Source: Domibacillus aminovorans
GTDB lineage: Bacteria; Bacillota; Bacilli; Bacillales; Domibacillaceae
Length of the DNA: 64,000 bases
Assembly (NCBI RefSeq): GCF_001643235.1
Contig: NZ_LQWY01000023.1
Coordinates: 1-64,000 of the forward strand
Direction: 5' to 3'
Shown: positions 44,689 to 53,113 of the stretch, piece after piece
Numbering within the stretch: the first letter of the stretch is position 1
Layout: each line of letters opens with the position of its first letter
Made by a program: the position numbers and the translations under genes
Notes under the pieces: generated by a model
Told to the model about the DNA's origin: nothing
The model's database searches: none
The model's input: only the letters and a program-made list of their open reading frames with translations

Positions 44689-46002
44689 TCAAACGCATTT
44701 CTGACCACTCACCTTCGAATTACGCTTACGCCAGATTAGCCATTGTTCATATATGAGCGCCACGACGGTTCCGGTGATAAGTCCATTTGAAAGTGTAGCG
44801 GCGATTGCGGCGGGTAGTTCAGCAACGCTGTCGGGCGGCAGGAACATGAAGCCGACACCGGTCATTAAACCAATTGCCGCGACTTTAAGTGACTGTTCTG
44901 TGTTTTTCGCACTGGCAAGCTCGTGAAAAGCCATGCGAACCATGCCGGTGAAAATAACGAATGTAACGGCATACGCAACAGGAGCAGGCAGTGCTGATAG
45001 TAACAGCATCGCAGCCGGGAAAAAGGTGACGATTACGACGATCAGGCAGCCAAAAATAAACGGCAGCAACGCGCGCGTTTTCGTTGCAGACACGAATCCG
45101 GCTGCTCCGGAAATAGGTACCGGTCCGACAGCTGAAAAAGCGCTGGCAATAAAATGATTGATTCCGGCGAAAATACCGGCTTGCTTCACTCGGTTCGGCA
45201 CTTCTTCGTGAAACTCCCTTTTTAATGTCCCTTCCATGACACGGATCGATGCCATCATATTGGCGATTAATAAAAGCGTAATGAAAAATGATGTGATCAT
45301 CATACCAGGTTCTATGACGGGCGGACCAAAAACGAAAACATCCGGAATGGATAGAGCCGCTATCCCATTGAAAACCGGCACTTCTGCTTTTTGAAGAAGA
45401 AGAAATACGAGCCACCCTACAAAAACGGCAATCAAAACAGAGTATCTTCGCAACAGAGCAATCCGGTGACCGCTTATCCAGAATGTGAAGGCCATTGTGA
45501 TTGCGCATCCTAAAATAATGAGACCGTCGACTTTGCCTGATTCATTAGGCAGCCCCATCATTCCTTTAATAAATGTACCGCTTAACTGAAGAACGAGCAG
45601 CAGTAAATAAACGAATGTGATGGTCGGTGTAAATAGCTCTTTCAATCGGTTCATGAGACCAGTAGCCGCGAATAAAATAAAGAGTAAACCGCTATAAAGC
45701 ATGCCGCTTTGCAGTACTTGCAGCGTAGCATCTGCAGTCGTGTATAATACACCAACGAATCCCGTGTAAATGGTAAACACGCCCCACCATAATCCGGCAG
45801 GTCCTTCATTAATAGGAAGTTTGTGGCCAAACAGACTTTGCAAAATACCAGCGATACCGAGAACGAGCATCGTACGCTGAATAAAGGAGGCTGTATCCGC
45901 ACCGTTCAGATGAAAAAGTGCCGCAATGGCAACCGGTGCGGCAATAGATGAAGCAATTAAAAATACAGCCCATTGCAAGGAACCCGCTATCATTTTCATC
46001 AT
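44689..46002 (-). CDS. NCS2 purine/pyrimidine permease (YwdJ-like)
   Basis: 437 residues, about twelve to fourteen helices. INEGPAGLWWGVFTIYTG and the SAVGPVPISGAAGFVSATK block with the GPVP turn mark the NCS2/UraA-type fold, in the branch of B. subtilis YwdJ. It should import a nucleobase by proton symport. Substrate not clear. Starts MMKM at 46002; AAGGGA is about 11 nt upstream. Monocistronic. Confidence 0.85.
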   Translation of the reverse strand: MMKMIAGSLQWAVFLIASSIAAPVAIAALFHLNGADTASFIQRTMLVLGIAGILQSLFGHKLPINEGPAGLWWGVFTIYTGFVGVLYTTADATLQVLQSGMLYSGLLFILFAATGLMNRLKELFTPTITFVYLLLLVLQLSGTFIKGMMGLPNESGKVDGLIILGCAITMAFTFWISGHRIALLRRYSVLIAVFVGWLVFLLLQKAEVPVFNGIAALSIPDVFVFGPPVIEPGMMITSFFITLLLIANMMASIRVMEGTLKREFHEEVPNRVKQAGIFAGINHFIASAFSAVGPVPISGAAGFVSATKTRALLPFIFGCLIVVIVTFFPAAMLLLSALPAPVAYAVTFVIFTGMVRMAFHELASAKNTEQSLKVAAIGLMTGVGFMFLPPDSVAELPAAIAATLSNGLITGTVVALIYEQWLIWRKRNSKVSGQKCV

Positions 46003-46112
46003 CGTTCACTAAATCCCTTCAATACTGTTTTTCTCATTGTAACATAAGAAGAATAGATGCCGTTTTTATGTGAACTTTGATAAGATAAAGAAAAAAGCTT
46101 ATGGGGGCTCTG

Positions 46113-47309
46113 ATGAAAACAATTGTAAATGTGAAAGTGAACAAAAAAGCAGCGGTGAAGCTCCGAAAAGGGTACCCGCTTATTGAAAAAGACGCGGTGG
46201 AAAACAGTAAAGTACTCAAAGAAGAAGGAATGATTATCCGTATTCTCGATGAGAAGAAGAACTACATTGGCACGGGTTATTATGGTGTGCAAAATAAAGG
46301 TGTAGGATGGGTGATTACTCGTGAGCCGGAAGAGTACATTGACGCTGCTTTTTTTACGAAAAAAATCGAAACAGCACTGAAGCAGCGCCAGCATTTGTTC
46401 GACGATCCGGACACGACGGCATTTCGCGTCTTTAATGGAGAAGGAGATGGTGTGGGCGGGCTAATTATTGATTATTATGCCGGTTTTTACGTCATTCACT
46501 GGTACAGTCTCGGGATTTATTCATTCCGAGAGGATCTTCTCGCTGCGATGAAAGAGAAGGTTGACTATATAGGAATCTATGAGAAAAAGCGATTTGATCA
46601 AAAAGGAAAGTATATAGAAGATAATGATTTTGTTGCGGGTGAACGAGGTGAATTTCCGATTATTGTGAAAGAAAATGGTGTGAATTTTGCGGTCGATTTA
46701 AACGATGGTGCTATGACAGGGATCTTTCTTGATCAGCGCGATGTAAGAAAAGCGATTCGCGAGCGCTATTCAAAAGACGCAGAAATGCTCAATATGTTTT
46801 CATACACAGGCGCATTTTCCGTTTGCTCGGCTCTTGGCGGGGCAAAAAAGACAACGAGTGTCGATGTAGCAAACCGAAGCCGTGCCAAAACAATCGAGCA
46901 GTTTGAAGTAAATGATCTAAATGCTGGTGAACATGAAATTGTCGTCGATGATGTGTTTCAATATTTTAAGTATGCGGCACGGAAAGAGCGGACATTTGAC
47001 CTGGTCGTTGTTGATCCGCCAAGTTTTGCGAAAACGAAAAAGCGTACGTTCAGCGCAGCAAAAGATTATATAAAACTGCTGAAAGAAACGATTGATTTAA
47101 CGAAAAATAACGGTGTGATCGTGGCATCGACGAATAGCAGCACCGTTGATTTAAAAAGGTTTAAAGGGTTTATTAAAGATGCCTGCAAAGAAAAAGGAGT
47201 AGCTTATTCTATTCTAGAGCAGTATACGCTGCCGGATGATTTTCGGACGATCGAAGAGTTTCCGGAAGGCAATTATTTAAAAGTGCTTTTTATCGAAATA
47301 AAAAAATAA
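46113..47309 (+). CDS. RlmI-like rRNA cytosine methyltransferase (YwbD-like)
   Basis: 398 residues: N-terminal PUA-like domain (about 1-75), a middle EEHAD-type domain, and a C-terminal Rossmann methyltransferase. MTGIFLDQRDVR, MLNMFSYTGAFSV (SAM loop) and DPPSFAKTKK (catalytic site) match the RlmI/YwbD family that methylates C5 of a 23S rRNA cytidine. ATG 46113 is preferred to ATG 46101, which overlaps the GGGGG ribosome site. Confidence 0.9.
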   Translation: MKTIVNVKVNKKAAVKLRKGYPLIEKDAVENSKVLKEEGMIIRILDEKKNYIGTGYYGVQNKGVGWVITREPEEYIDAAFFTKKIETALKQRQHLFDDPDTTAFRVFNGEGDGVGGLIIDYYAGFYVIHWYSLGIYSFREDLLAAMKEKVDYIGIYEKKRFDQKGKYIEDNDFVAGERGEFPIIVKENGVNFAVDLNDGAMTGIFLDQRDVRKAIRERYSKDAEMLNMFSYTGAFSVCSALGGAKKTTSVDVANRSRAKTIEQFEVNDLNAGEHEIVVDDVFQYFKYAARKERTFDLVVVDPPSFAKTKKRTFSAAKDYIKLLKETIDLTKNNGVIVASTNSSTVDLKRFKGFIKDACKEKGVAYSILEQYTLPDDFRTIEEFPEGNYLKVLFIEIKK

Positions 47310-47341
47310 TTTTTTGAGTGTGAATGTAGAATATATAGTGA

Positions 47342-47380
47342 AAAAGATCTTGCAGGTATACATTGCAAGATCTCTTTTTT
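47342..47380. terminator. Bidirectional terminator
   Basis: AGATCTTGCA (47345-47354) pairs with TGCAAGATCT (47364-47373); T-run on each strand. Confidence 0.88.
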
Positions 47381-47534
47381 ATATTGTTATCATATACACT
47401 TCTCTAATTTGTCCATTTCTGTTTTTCGCAAGAACGGTACTGCCATTCTTATCAACTGCCACAATTGTGACTTCTTTTCTTTTTTCACGTAAGATGATCG
47501 TATAGACATTTATGTGAAAGGGATGGGGATACAT
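47379..47534 (-). CDS. Possible 51-residue protein
   Basis: A 51-codon frame from ATG 47534 ends right at the bidirectional terminator. The product has alternating hydrophobic/charged strands (NVYTIILREKRKEVTIVAV, then NGSTVLAKNRNGQIREVYMI), which looks like a small beta protein. Its start codon overlaps the start of the glycerophosphodiesterase gene on the other strand (CATG) and the ribosome site is weak, so it may be a relic or begin elsewhere. Confidence 0.4.
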   Translation of the reverse strand: MYPHPFHINVYTIILREKRKEVTIVAVDKNGSTVLAKNRNGQIREVYMITI

Positions 47535-48252
47535 GAATAAAAAACCTGCTATTTTCGCTCACCGGGGCGCAAGCGGCACGCATCCGGAAAATACGATGGC
47601 GGCATTTGAAGCGGCGGTTCGTTTAGATGCAGATGGCATTGAGCTTGATGTGCAAATGACAAAAGACGGTGAAATTGTGATCATTCACGACGAAACAGTC
47701 AACCGAACGACGAATGGAAAAGGAGCCATTGAGCGAATGACATACGCGGAAATTGCGGAGCTTGATGCAGGAAGTTGGTTTCATCCCAAGTTTGCAGGCG
47801 AAAAAATCCTAACGCTGGATGAATTTTTGACCTGGGCGACGGGAAATACTATGCAAATTAATATTGAATTAAAAACGAATAAAGTGCCATATTACGGTAT
47901 CGAGCAAAAAGTTCTTGAGTTGATTGACATATATAATATGAGAGGAAGAGTGATCATTTCATCCTTTAATTCGGAAAGTGTTGGCCGTGTGATTGAACTT
48001 GATCCATACATTGCAGTGGCAGGTCTCGTTTGGCGTATTCCGCGTGAAGCCGTAAGGGCTGCGAAAAAGCTTGGGTTGACCGCGCTGCATACGCAAATAC
48101 CATTTGCACTGAGTGAATACGGGAAGGAAGCGATTAATAGCGGGATGCTGCTCCGGCTCTATACGATTAACGACGTGAAAGAGTGGAATCGTGTAAAGGG
48201 AAGCGGTGTTCCTGTGGAAGCGATCATTACTGATTTTCCAGAAAGATTTTAA
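47533..48252 (+). CDS. Glycerophosphodiester phosphodiesterase
   Basis: 239 residues, cytoplasmic GDPD TIM barrel with no signal peptide. FAHRGASGTHPENTMAAFEA, DGIELDVQMTKDG and IIHDETVNRTTNG hold the catalytic His pair and metal-binding Glu/Asp. Splits glycerophosphodiesters to glycerol 3-phosphate and an alcohol. AAAGGGATGGGG precedes the start. Resembles B. subtilis YqiK/YhdW and E. coli UgpQ. Confidence 0.93.
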   Translation: MNKKPAIFAHRGASGTHPENTMAAFEAAVRLDADGIELDVQMTKDGEIVIIHDETVNRTTNGKGAIERMTYAEIAELDAGSWFHPKFAGEKILTLDEFLTWATGNTMQINIELKTNKVPYYGIEQKVLELIDIYNMRGRVIISSFNSESVGRVIELDPYIAVAGLVWRIPREAVRAAKKLGLTALHTQIPFALSEYGKEAINSGMLLRLYTINDVKEWNRVKGSGVPVEAIITDFPERF

Positions 48253-48269
48253 TGAGTAAGGAATAACAG

Positions 48270-48383
48270 TTATTTTTTTGCTTGTGCAACAGTCGTCAGT
48301 TTAACTCCGCATCCACAAATGGTACTGTGCTTTAATTTTTTCAATTGTGTATGGCAGCGAGGGCAGATTTTTTTCATGCTCAT
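48270..48383 (-). CDS. 37-residue zinc-ribbon-like protein
   Basis: ATG 48383 lies 5 nt after GGAGGAG, one of the best ribosome sites in the window. The product is basic with KICPRCHTQL and ICGCGVKL, a CxxC...CxC arrangement that could bind one zinc ion. Many Bacillaceae carry similar uncharacterised mini-proteins. The ORF is convergent with the glycerophosphodiesterase gene, 17 bp apart. Confidence 0.68.
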   Translation of the reverse strand: MSMKKICPRCHTQLKKLKHSTICGCGVKLTTVAQAKK

Positions 48384-48404
48384 GTTTTCTCCTCCTTTTG
48401 AGGT

Positions 48405-48445
48405 AAAAGAGATATCCCAACTTCGACTGGATATCTCTTTTTGTC
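48405..48445. terminator. Hairpin terminator upstream of the 37-residue gene
   Basis: AAAAGAGATATCC (48405-48417) pairs with GGATATCTCTTTT (48429-48441), T-run on the plus strand. Confidence 0.75.
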
Positions 48446-48529
48446 GTTTAGTTGATAGTATAATAATAACACTTCTTATACGAAAGTCAATATCTGTTTA
48501 TAATAATTATAAATTAGGGAGGCAAGATC

Positions 48530-48651
48530 ATGTTACTGGATCAGCTGGGTGTGCAGATGGAGAAGATCAAGATAATGGGATAGACGATGGCGAAGTAGAC
48601 GATAAGCTAGACCCAGAAAATAATCCTCAAGATGAGGAAAAGGAACAATAA
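48530..48651 (+). other. Small acidic ORF, apparently frameshifted
   Basis: GGGAGG stands 7 nt before ATG 48530, but that frame stops after 17 codons. A second frame, with no start, continues as an acidic peptide (GEDQDNGIDDGEVDDKLDPE) to TAA 48651. A one-base shift would join them. Could be a decayed small gene. Confidence 0.3.
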
Positions 48652-48687
48652 ATAAGTTGATTTTATGTTTAAATACTCTGTGTTTAG

Positions 48688-48924
48688 TCAGTTGAGTAAC
48701 ACAAACTCAATCTGATTAGAGCTGCATTCTTCTAACACGGCAGAAATCAATAAATCAAAATAGACTATATCGAATTCACCGATTAAAGGCAATGCAATGG
48801 TATTGCTCCATACTTTTAATATAGGAATGGATAAAGCGTTAATTAACTTTTCTTTCTCTTTTTCTTCCTCTGTCCTCGTTGTCACGTCCATTAGCATAAT
48901 GACATAGCCTTCAACATTTAGCAC
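48688..48924 (-). pseudogene. Relic of an RsbR-type PAS-STAS protein
   Basis: 78 residues spanning only the end of a PAS domain (GYVIMLMDVTTRTEEEKEKE) and the first strands of a STAS domain (LSIPILKVWSNTIALPLIGE). The PAS front and the STAS core with its phosphorylated residues are missing. No ribosome site. Confidence 0.7.
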
Positions 48925-48993
48925 GAATTTTAATCAAAAGTAAACACCTGAAATGATGATGACGAATAAACGATAAAAGTGATCTTATCCTTT

Positions 48994-50094
48994 CTAGGTT
49001 GCTTTCTTTCTGTTTTTTAAAAAAGCAATGATGAGAAGGAGAACAGGGATGATGACTTGAAATGAGCGATCGATATATGGCCCTACAACCACCCTCCATT
49101 GTTGATCATATTCCGCATAATTGCTTGCAGTGACTATGGATACAAGTAAAACGACTATTCCCATCGGATAAGCAAGACGGGAAGGATGTTTCACCTGAAA
49201 TAAATGAGACGCTCCCATCACCGCCACATAGAAAAAGATACTTATCTTTAAAAAACCGCCGATCATCACAAAAAGGATAAAATAAATATCCAAACGCTCC
49301 AAAAATCCAGCTACTTCAATCGACTGGATCGAAGCTAGGGAAGGAAATTGGGCATGTAAGGCAAGATCAACACCGAGAACACTTATGTTACCCGCTGCGA
49401 AAAGTGACAATAAGAGGCCACTCATGCCTATTGCCCATAATCCGGTCCGTTTCACTTTTTCACGTTCCTTGACATAAGGAAAAATCATCGCAAATACGAT
49501 GATTTCTCCAAATGGAAAGTACAATGTGTCTGTGAAAACGGTTTTGATCACCGGCGGAAGTCCTTCTTCCAGTACCGGTTTTAAGTTTTCGAGATGAATA
49601 ATGCCTGAAACGATAATTAAAAGGACACCGCTCACGAGAAGCAGGCACATGCCGACAAACAACACTTCACTGGTTCGGGCGATGACTTCAATTCCTTTAT
49701 AAACCGTATAAACAATCACCAGAATGAATAAGGCATTGATGATAAATAAAGGGGTTGCGGGGTAAGCAGTGGTGACCAGCATTTCCCCAAAATTGCGCAG
49801 TACGTCTGCGGCTGTATACACAAAATAGAGAACATAACAGAAGGCAAGTATTTTTCCTAAAACGGATCCTAATAATCTTTGCACATATTCCGTCGGCGGA
49901 AGATCCGGATAGTAGCGGTAAAGGCCATAAGAAATGAAAAACAGGCAAAAACCGCCGGCCATGGCGATGAGAACCGCCAGCCAGGCGTCCTGTTTCGCGT
50001 CTATGGCAATCGGGAAAAATACGGCACTGCTGCTAGTGTCAAATAAAAGAATGAGTGTGAAGAGCTGATAGGCACTTATTTTCGCTTTTTCCAT
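48994..50094 (-). CDS. Spore germinant receptor permease subunit (GerB/GerKB family)
   Basis: 366 residues with ten helices, APC-type fold of GerAB proteins; AYQLFTLILLFDTSSSAVFF and FPFGEIIVFAMIFPY are typical. This subunit binds the germinant in the spore inner membrane. Its partners, A and C, survive only as fragments just upstream on the same strand (order A-C-B as in gerK), so the receptor cannot assemble from this locus. GGAGAGTG precedes the start; 7 bp from the gerC fragment. Confidence 0.88.
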   Translation of the reverse strand: MEKAKISAYQLFTLILLFDTSSSAVFFPIAIDAKQDAWLAVLIAMAGGFCLFFISYGLYRYYPDLPPTEYVQRLLGSVLGKILAFCYVLYFVYTAADVLRNFGEMLVTTAYPATPLFIINALFILVIVYTVYKGIEVIARTSEVLFVGMCLLLVSGVLLIIVSGIIHLENLKPVLEEGLPPVIKTVFTDTLYFPFGEIIVFAMIFPYVKEREKVKRTGLWAIGMSGLLLSLFAAGNISVLGVDLALHAQFPSLASIQSIEVAGFLERLDIYFILFVMIGGFLKISIFFYVAVMGASHLFQVKHPSRLAYPMGIVVLLVSIVTASNYAEYDQQWRVVVGPYIDRSFQVIIPVLLLIIAFLKNRKKAT

Positions 50095-50101
50095 AATATG
50101 A

Positions 50102-50560
50102 TCACTCTCCTTCCTTTTTCAACGTTGTATGAAGGGAGTTGTTGACTAATCCCGTGCGGCGTATAAGCGCCTCAACCTTTACGTCGACGTCTAATTCCGC
50201 AAACGTACGGTCATCCCACTCCTTTTCAATCTTTTTCCACGCTTTTGGGTCGGTACGGTGCACGACTTCGCCAAACCCGAAAATGTCCGATTTGTCTTTT
50301 TGCGCTTGCTGGACCGCTTTTTCGATTTCGCTCTTGATTTCTTTTTCAAGCTCCTTTTCAATCTTTTTAATGACGTGCGGATCCGTCAGATCCACTGGCA
50401 CTTTTACTTCCGCAATATCTCCTTCTGCTCGCGTTGAAATCGATAGTTTTGGCTTTCCATTTGTAAGGGTCGCAGAGACCTTCGTTTTTTGACGCATCAC
50501 TTTATAGGCAATGGCTTTTTTCTCTTTTTCCCAACTTGTGCTGACTATTGTAGTTTTGAA
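50102..50560 (-). pseudogene. C-terminal fragment of Ger(x)C germination lipoprotein
   Basis: The frame reads STSWEKEKKAIAYKVMRQKT into the GerC C-terminal domain (KSDIFGFGEVVHRTDPKAWK, FAELDVDVKVEALIRRTGL). Lipobox and N-terminal two thirds are absent; it begins at a junction with the gerA fragment around 50545-50560. Full GerC proteins have about 370-400 residues; about 150 remain. Confidence 0.85.
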
Positions 50561-50766
50561 AGAACCGCTGCGTCTATTTTTGCGAGAGAGCCGATTTTGA
50601 CTTTTCGAATGACAATATCCGGGCTGTTTCCAGTGATTCGTTTGATGTCCTCCAGATTTTTGGAGAGAGAAAAGTCGATCATGACAGAAGACTTCTGTGC
50701 ATAGATCTCTTCTTTTGGCTGTTGTGGATTGCTTCTGTTTTTCTTTTGTTTAAAGAATGAAAGCAT
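50545..50766 (-). pseudogene. N-terminal fragment of GerA-family germinant receptor subunit
   Basis: 73 residues: a charged start, then LSKNLEDIKRITGNSPDIVI and RKVKIGS, the opening of the GerA/GerKA N-terminal domain. It then runs out of homology and stops at TAG 50545-50547. About 420 residues, including all membrane helices, are lost. Confidence 0.82.
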
Positions 50767-50889
50767 CGTATTAACTTACCTTTCTTTCTTTTTTCATCCA
50801 TTCTGTCCGAGTATTTCTAGTCCTATACATTATTGGTTGTTTAAACAGGTAAGGAAAGGACACACTATGTGTCATGGAGCGTGATCGAA

Positions 50890-51114
50890 ATGAAAAACCT
50901 TACCATTGCGATATTTATACTAGCTTGTTTAATTCTTTTTATGTTCGGTATAGATAAAATGATGGGCCTTAGTATGAGGGATGCAATACGAAATGTAACG
51001 AATCCTTTTTACGTCATGCATGTAGCAGAAATGATGGTGTTTTGTGTGCTGATTGCAATGCTGTTCGTACGTCCTTTTCTTGATTTTCATAATAAAAGAA
51101 AGGAAAACAAATGA
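50890..51114 (+). CDS. Small two-helix membrane protein
   Basis: 74 residues from ATG 50890. Two hydrophobic helices (about 4-22 and 44-62), C-terminal basic tail (HNKRKENK). Not recognised. Ribosome site GGAG is 12 nt upstream, so the start is moderately certain. Divergent from the ger locus and convergent with chrA. Confidence 0.55.
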   Translation: MKNLTIAIFILACLILFMFGIDKMMGLSMRDAIRNVTNPFYVMHVAEMMVFCVLIAMLFVRPFLDFHNKRKENK

Positions 51115-51141
51115 AAAAAGGAACAGATGTGATCTGTTCCC
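51113..51141 (-). terminator. Terminator of chrA
   Basis: GGAACAGAT (51120-51128) pairs with ATCTGTTCC (51132-51140); TTTTTTCATT follows on the minus strand. Confidence 0.85.
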
Positions 51142-51156
51142 TGAACGGTTCTTTAG

Positions 51157-52341
51157 TCAGTATGTAGAGAAAATAAGCATACCACCAACAGCTCCTGTTA
51201 CAACAACTATCCATGGCGGCAGTTTCCAGTAAGCGAGCATACTGAACAAGATCGCAGCAAAAGCGAAGTCAATCGGTTCCATAATCGAGCTTGTCCATAT
51301 AGGTGTGTAAAACGCTGAAAGCAAAATACCGACGACAGCCGCATTGACACCTGTAAGCGCCCCTTGAATTTTCGGGTTGTGACGAAGCCCATTCCAGAAC
51401 GGAAGAGTTCCGACAATGAGTAAGAATGCCGGCAAGAAAATCGCAAATGTTGCCAGTAAGCCGCCTTGCCAGCCGTTTACAACTGTACCGATGTAAGCTG
51501 CAAAGGTAAACAATGGACCGGGCACAGCCTGCGCTGCTCCGTAACCGACTAGAAATTCTTCTGCATGTAACCAGCCAGTTGGCACAAATTCGCGCTCAAG
51601 AAGCGGCAAGACGACGTGGCCTCCGCCAAAGACGAGTGCACCGGCACGGTAAAAGCTATCAAACATGGCAATCCAGTTTACTGATGTTATTTCACGCAAA
51701 ATTGGAAGTGCAATAAGCAGTCCGAAAAAGAGAGCGAGACAAAATGTACCGAATCGGCGTGATACAGGAAATGAGAAGGATACGGATTTGTCTGGCACGT
51801 ACTCCTTATATAGAAGAAACCCGGTGACACCAGCTAATATAATGATACCAACTTGTGTAAACACCGTTTGCCAAAGTAATGTAATCGTGAGTGCAGCGAG
51901 CGCAATCGCTTTTCGTTGAAGGTCAGGTGCTAATTTTTGCGCCATGCCAAGAATGGCGTGAGCGACGACCGCAACAGCGACAATTTTTAACCCGTGAATC
52001 CATCCGGCATCCCTAATGTTAAGCCCTTGCAATATGAGAGCAAAGATAATTAATGCAACGACTGACGGCATGGTAAAACCGATAAATGCCATAATCCCGC
52101 CAATGACACCCCCGCGCATAACTCCAATTCCAATCCCAACCTGACTGCTGGCAGGTCCAGGTAAAAACTGACAGAGTGCCACTAAATCAGCATAGCTTTT
52201 TTCATCCATCCATTTGCGTTTTCGCACATACTCCGCATGAAAATAACCTAAATGCGCAACAGGTCCACCGAATGACGTCAAACCAAGCTTTATTGATACA
52301 GTCAAAATTTCTATTAACGTGTTGAAATCTATTTTTTTCAT
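51157..52341 (-). CDS. chrA: Chromate transporter, long-chain CHR family
   Basis: 394 residues made of two homologous halves. Each half carries the CHR motifs: FGGPVAHLGYFHAEYV and QFLPGPASSQVGIGIG in the first; FGGGHVVLPLLEREFV and AAQAVPGPLFTFAAYIG in the second. Exports chromate (or another oxyanion) from the cytoplasm. ATG 52341 follows GAGG by 6 nt. No ChrB-type regulator or sulfate genes are adjacent. Confidence 0.92.
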   Translation of the reverse strand: MKKIDFNTLIEILTVSIKLGLTSFGGPVAHLGYFHAEYVRKRKWMDEKSYADLVALCQFLPGPASSQVGIGIGVMRGGVIGGIMAFIGFTMPSVVALIIFALILQGLNIRDAGWIHGLKIVAVAVVAHAILGMAQKLAPDLQRKAIALAALTITLLWQTVFTQVGIIILAGVTGFLLYKEYVPDKSVSFSFPVSRRFGTFCLALFFGLLIALPILREITSVNWIAMFDSFYRAGALVFGGGHVVLPLLEREFVPTGWLHAEEFLVGYGAAQAVPGPLFTFAAYIGTVVNGWQGGLLATFAIFLPAFLLIVGTLPFWNGLRHNPKIQGALTGVNAAVVGILLSAFYTPIWTSSIMEPIDFAFAAILFSMLAYWKLPPWIVVVTGAVGGMLIFSTY

Positions 52342-52521
52342 AATCATCCTCTTATTCATTTAGCATCGAATATCGTCATTGATTTTAACATTCGTTTCTG
52401 ATGTAATTCAATCGATGTACTAGATCTTTACAGAACATTAATAAAACGGTTACAAAATAGAGCAAAATGGCCACTAGCGTCGTCTTTATGAAGCGCCGTT
52501 CGGAAATTTGTAATAATTGAT

Positions 52522-52558
52522 AAAGCCTTTCCTGCTATGATAAGGGAAAGGTTTTTAA
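52522..52558 (+). terminator. Terminator-like hairpin
   Basis: CCTTTCC (52526-52532) pairs with GGAAAGG (52545-52551), then TTTTT. No gene lies upstream on this strand, so it may act as a leader attenuator for the tiny ORFs that follow. The rest of 52342-52632 is empty. Confidence 0.5.
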
Positions 52559-52632
52559 AATTGGATGGGGAAAATAACAAGAAATTGGATGGCCCTTTTT
52601 TGACGATCTTTTCTATGATAAAGGATGAGGGT

Positions 52633-52758
52633 ATGGCGGTTAAGTGGATGGTGGTACCACTGTTTGTGTTCCTTGTATCTCATACTGTGAGGGTGTGGAA
52701 GCTTGTTACATTCATGCCGCTGTTTTTAAGCTCAGCGGCAACGGGTATAATGAACTAA
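52633..52758 (+). CDS. Possible 41-residue membrane peptide
   Basis: ATG 52633 lies directly after GGATGAGGGT. Hydrophobic product (VVPLFVFLVSHTVRVW and LVTFMPLFLSSAATGIM) with two short membrane segments. Stop 11 bp before the next tiny ORF. Not recognised. Confidence 0.35.
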   Translation: MAVKWMVVPLFVFLVSHTVRVWKLVTFMPLFLSSAATGIMN

Positions 52759-52769
52759 GGGATGTTTTT

Positions 52770-52865
52770 ATGATCGAAGGAGCCAGACTCGCTGTCGTTA
52801 TCATGGGCAGCATATTTGTCACACTTTTTGTCAGTGACCGGCTTGTTAGAAAAGAGGAACGCTAA
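52770..52865 (+). CDS. Possible 31-residue membrane peptide
   Basis: ATG 52770 is 8 nt after AAGGGA. One helix (LAVVIMGSIFVTLFVS) then a charged end DRLVRKEER, the usual layout of single-pass mini-proteins. In line with the ORFs on either side. Confidence 0.4.
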   Translation: MIEGARLAVVIMGSIFVTLFVSDRLVRKEER

Positions 52866-52901
52866 TGGAATGGATTATAATAAAGGAAAGGAAGATAAAA
52901 A

Positions 52902-53099
52902 ATGAGTATAGCTATTGCCATAATAATAATTATTTTAGCTGCTTCACTATTCGGTACATTTTTGGTAACGAGACGGGAAGAGGCGAAATACGGGGAATCA
53001 ACGAAGCGTAATACTGTTAATTTATCGATTATTTATTTGATCATGTTTGTCGTATTCACAGTTGGGACAATTTGGTTTATCGTTACGGCTATTTCATAA
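52902..53099 (+). CDS. Small two-helix membrane protein
   Basis: 65 residues, helices at about 2-22 and 43-64 with a charged loop (TRREEAKYGESTKRN). GGAAAGGAAGA precedes ATG 52902. Not recognised. It ends 14 bp before the MocR gene, so these may be co-transcribed. Confidence 0.62.
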   Translation: MSIAIAIIIIILAASLFGTFLVTRREEAKYGESTKRNTVNLSIIYLIMFVVFTVGTIWFIVTAIS

Positions 53100-53113
53100 A
53101 AGAAGGTGATCAT

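Noticed and set aside
44885-45508. 207-codon open frame on the minus strand
   Set aside because: Out-of-frame shadow of the NCS2 permease; Arg/Cys-rich and without a ribosome site.
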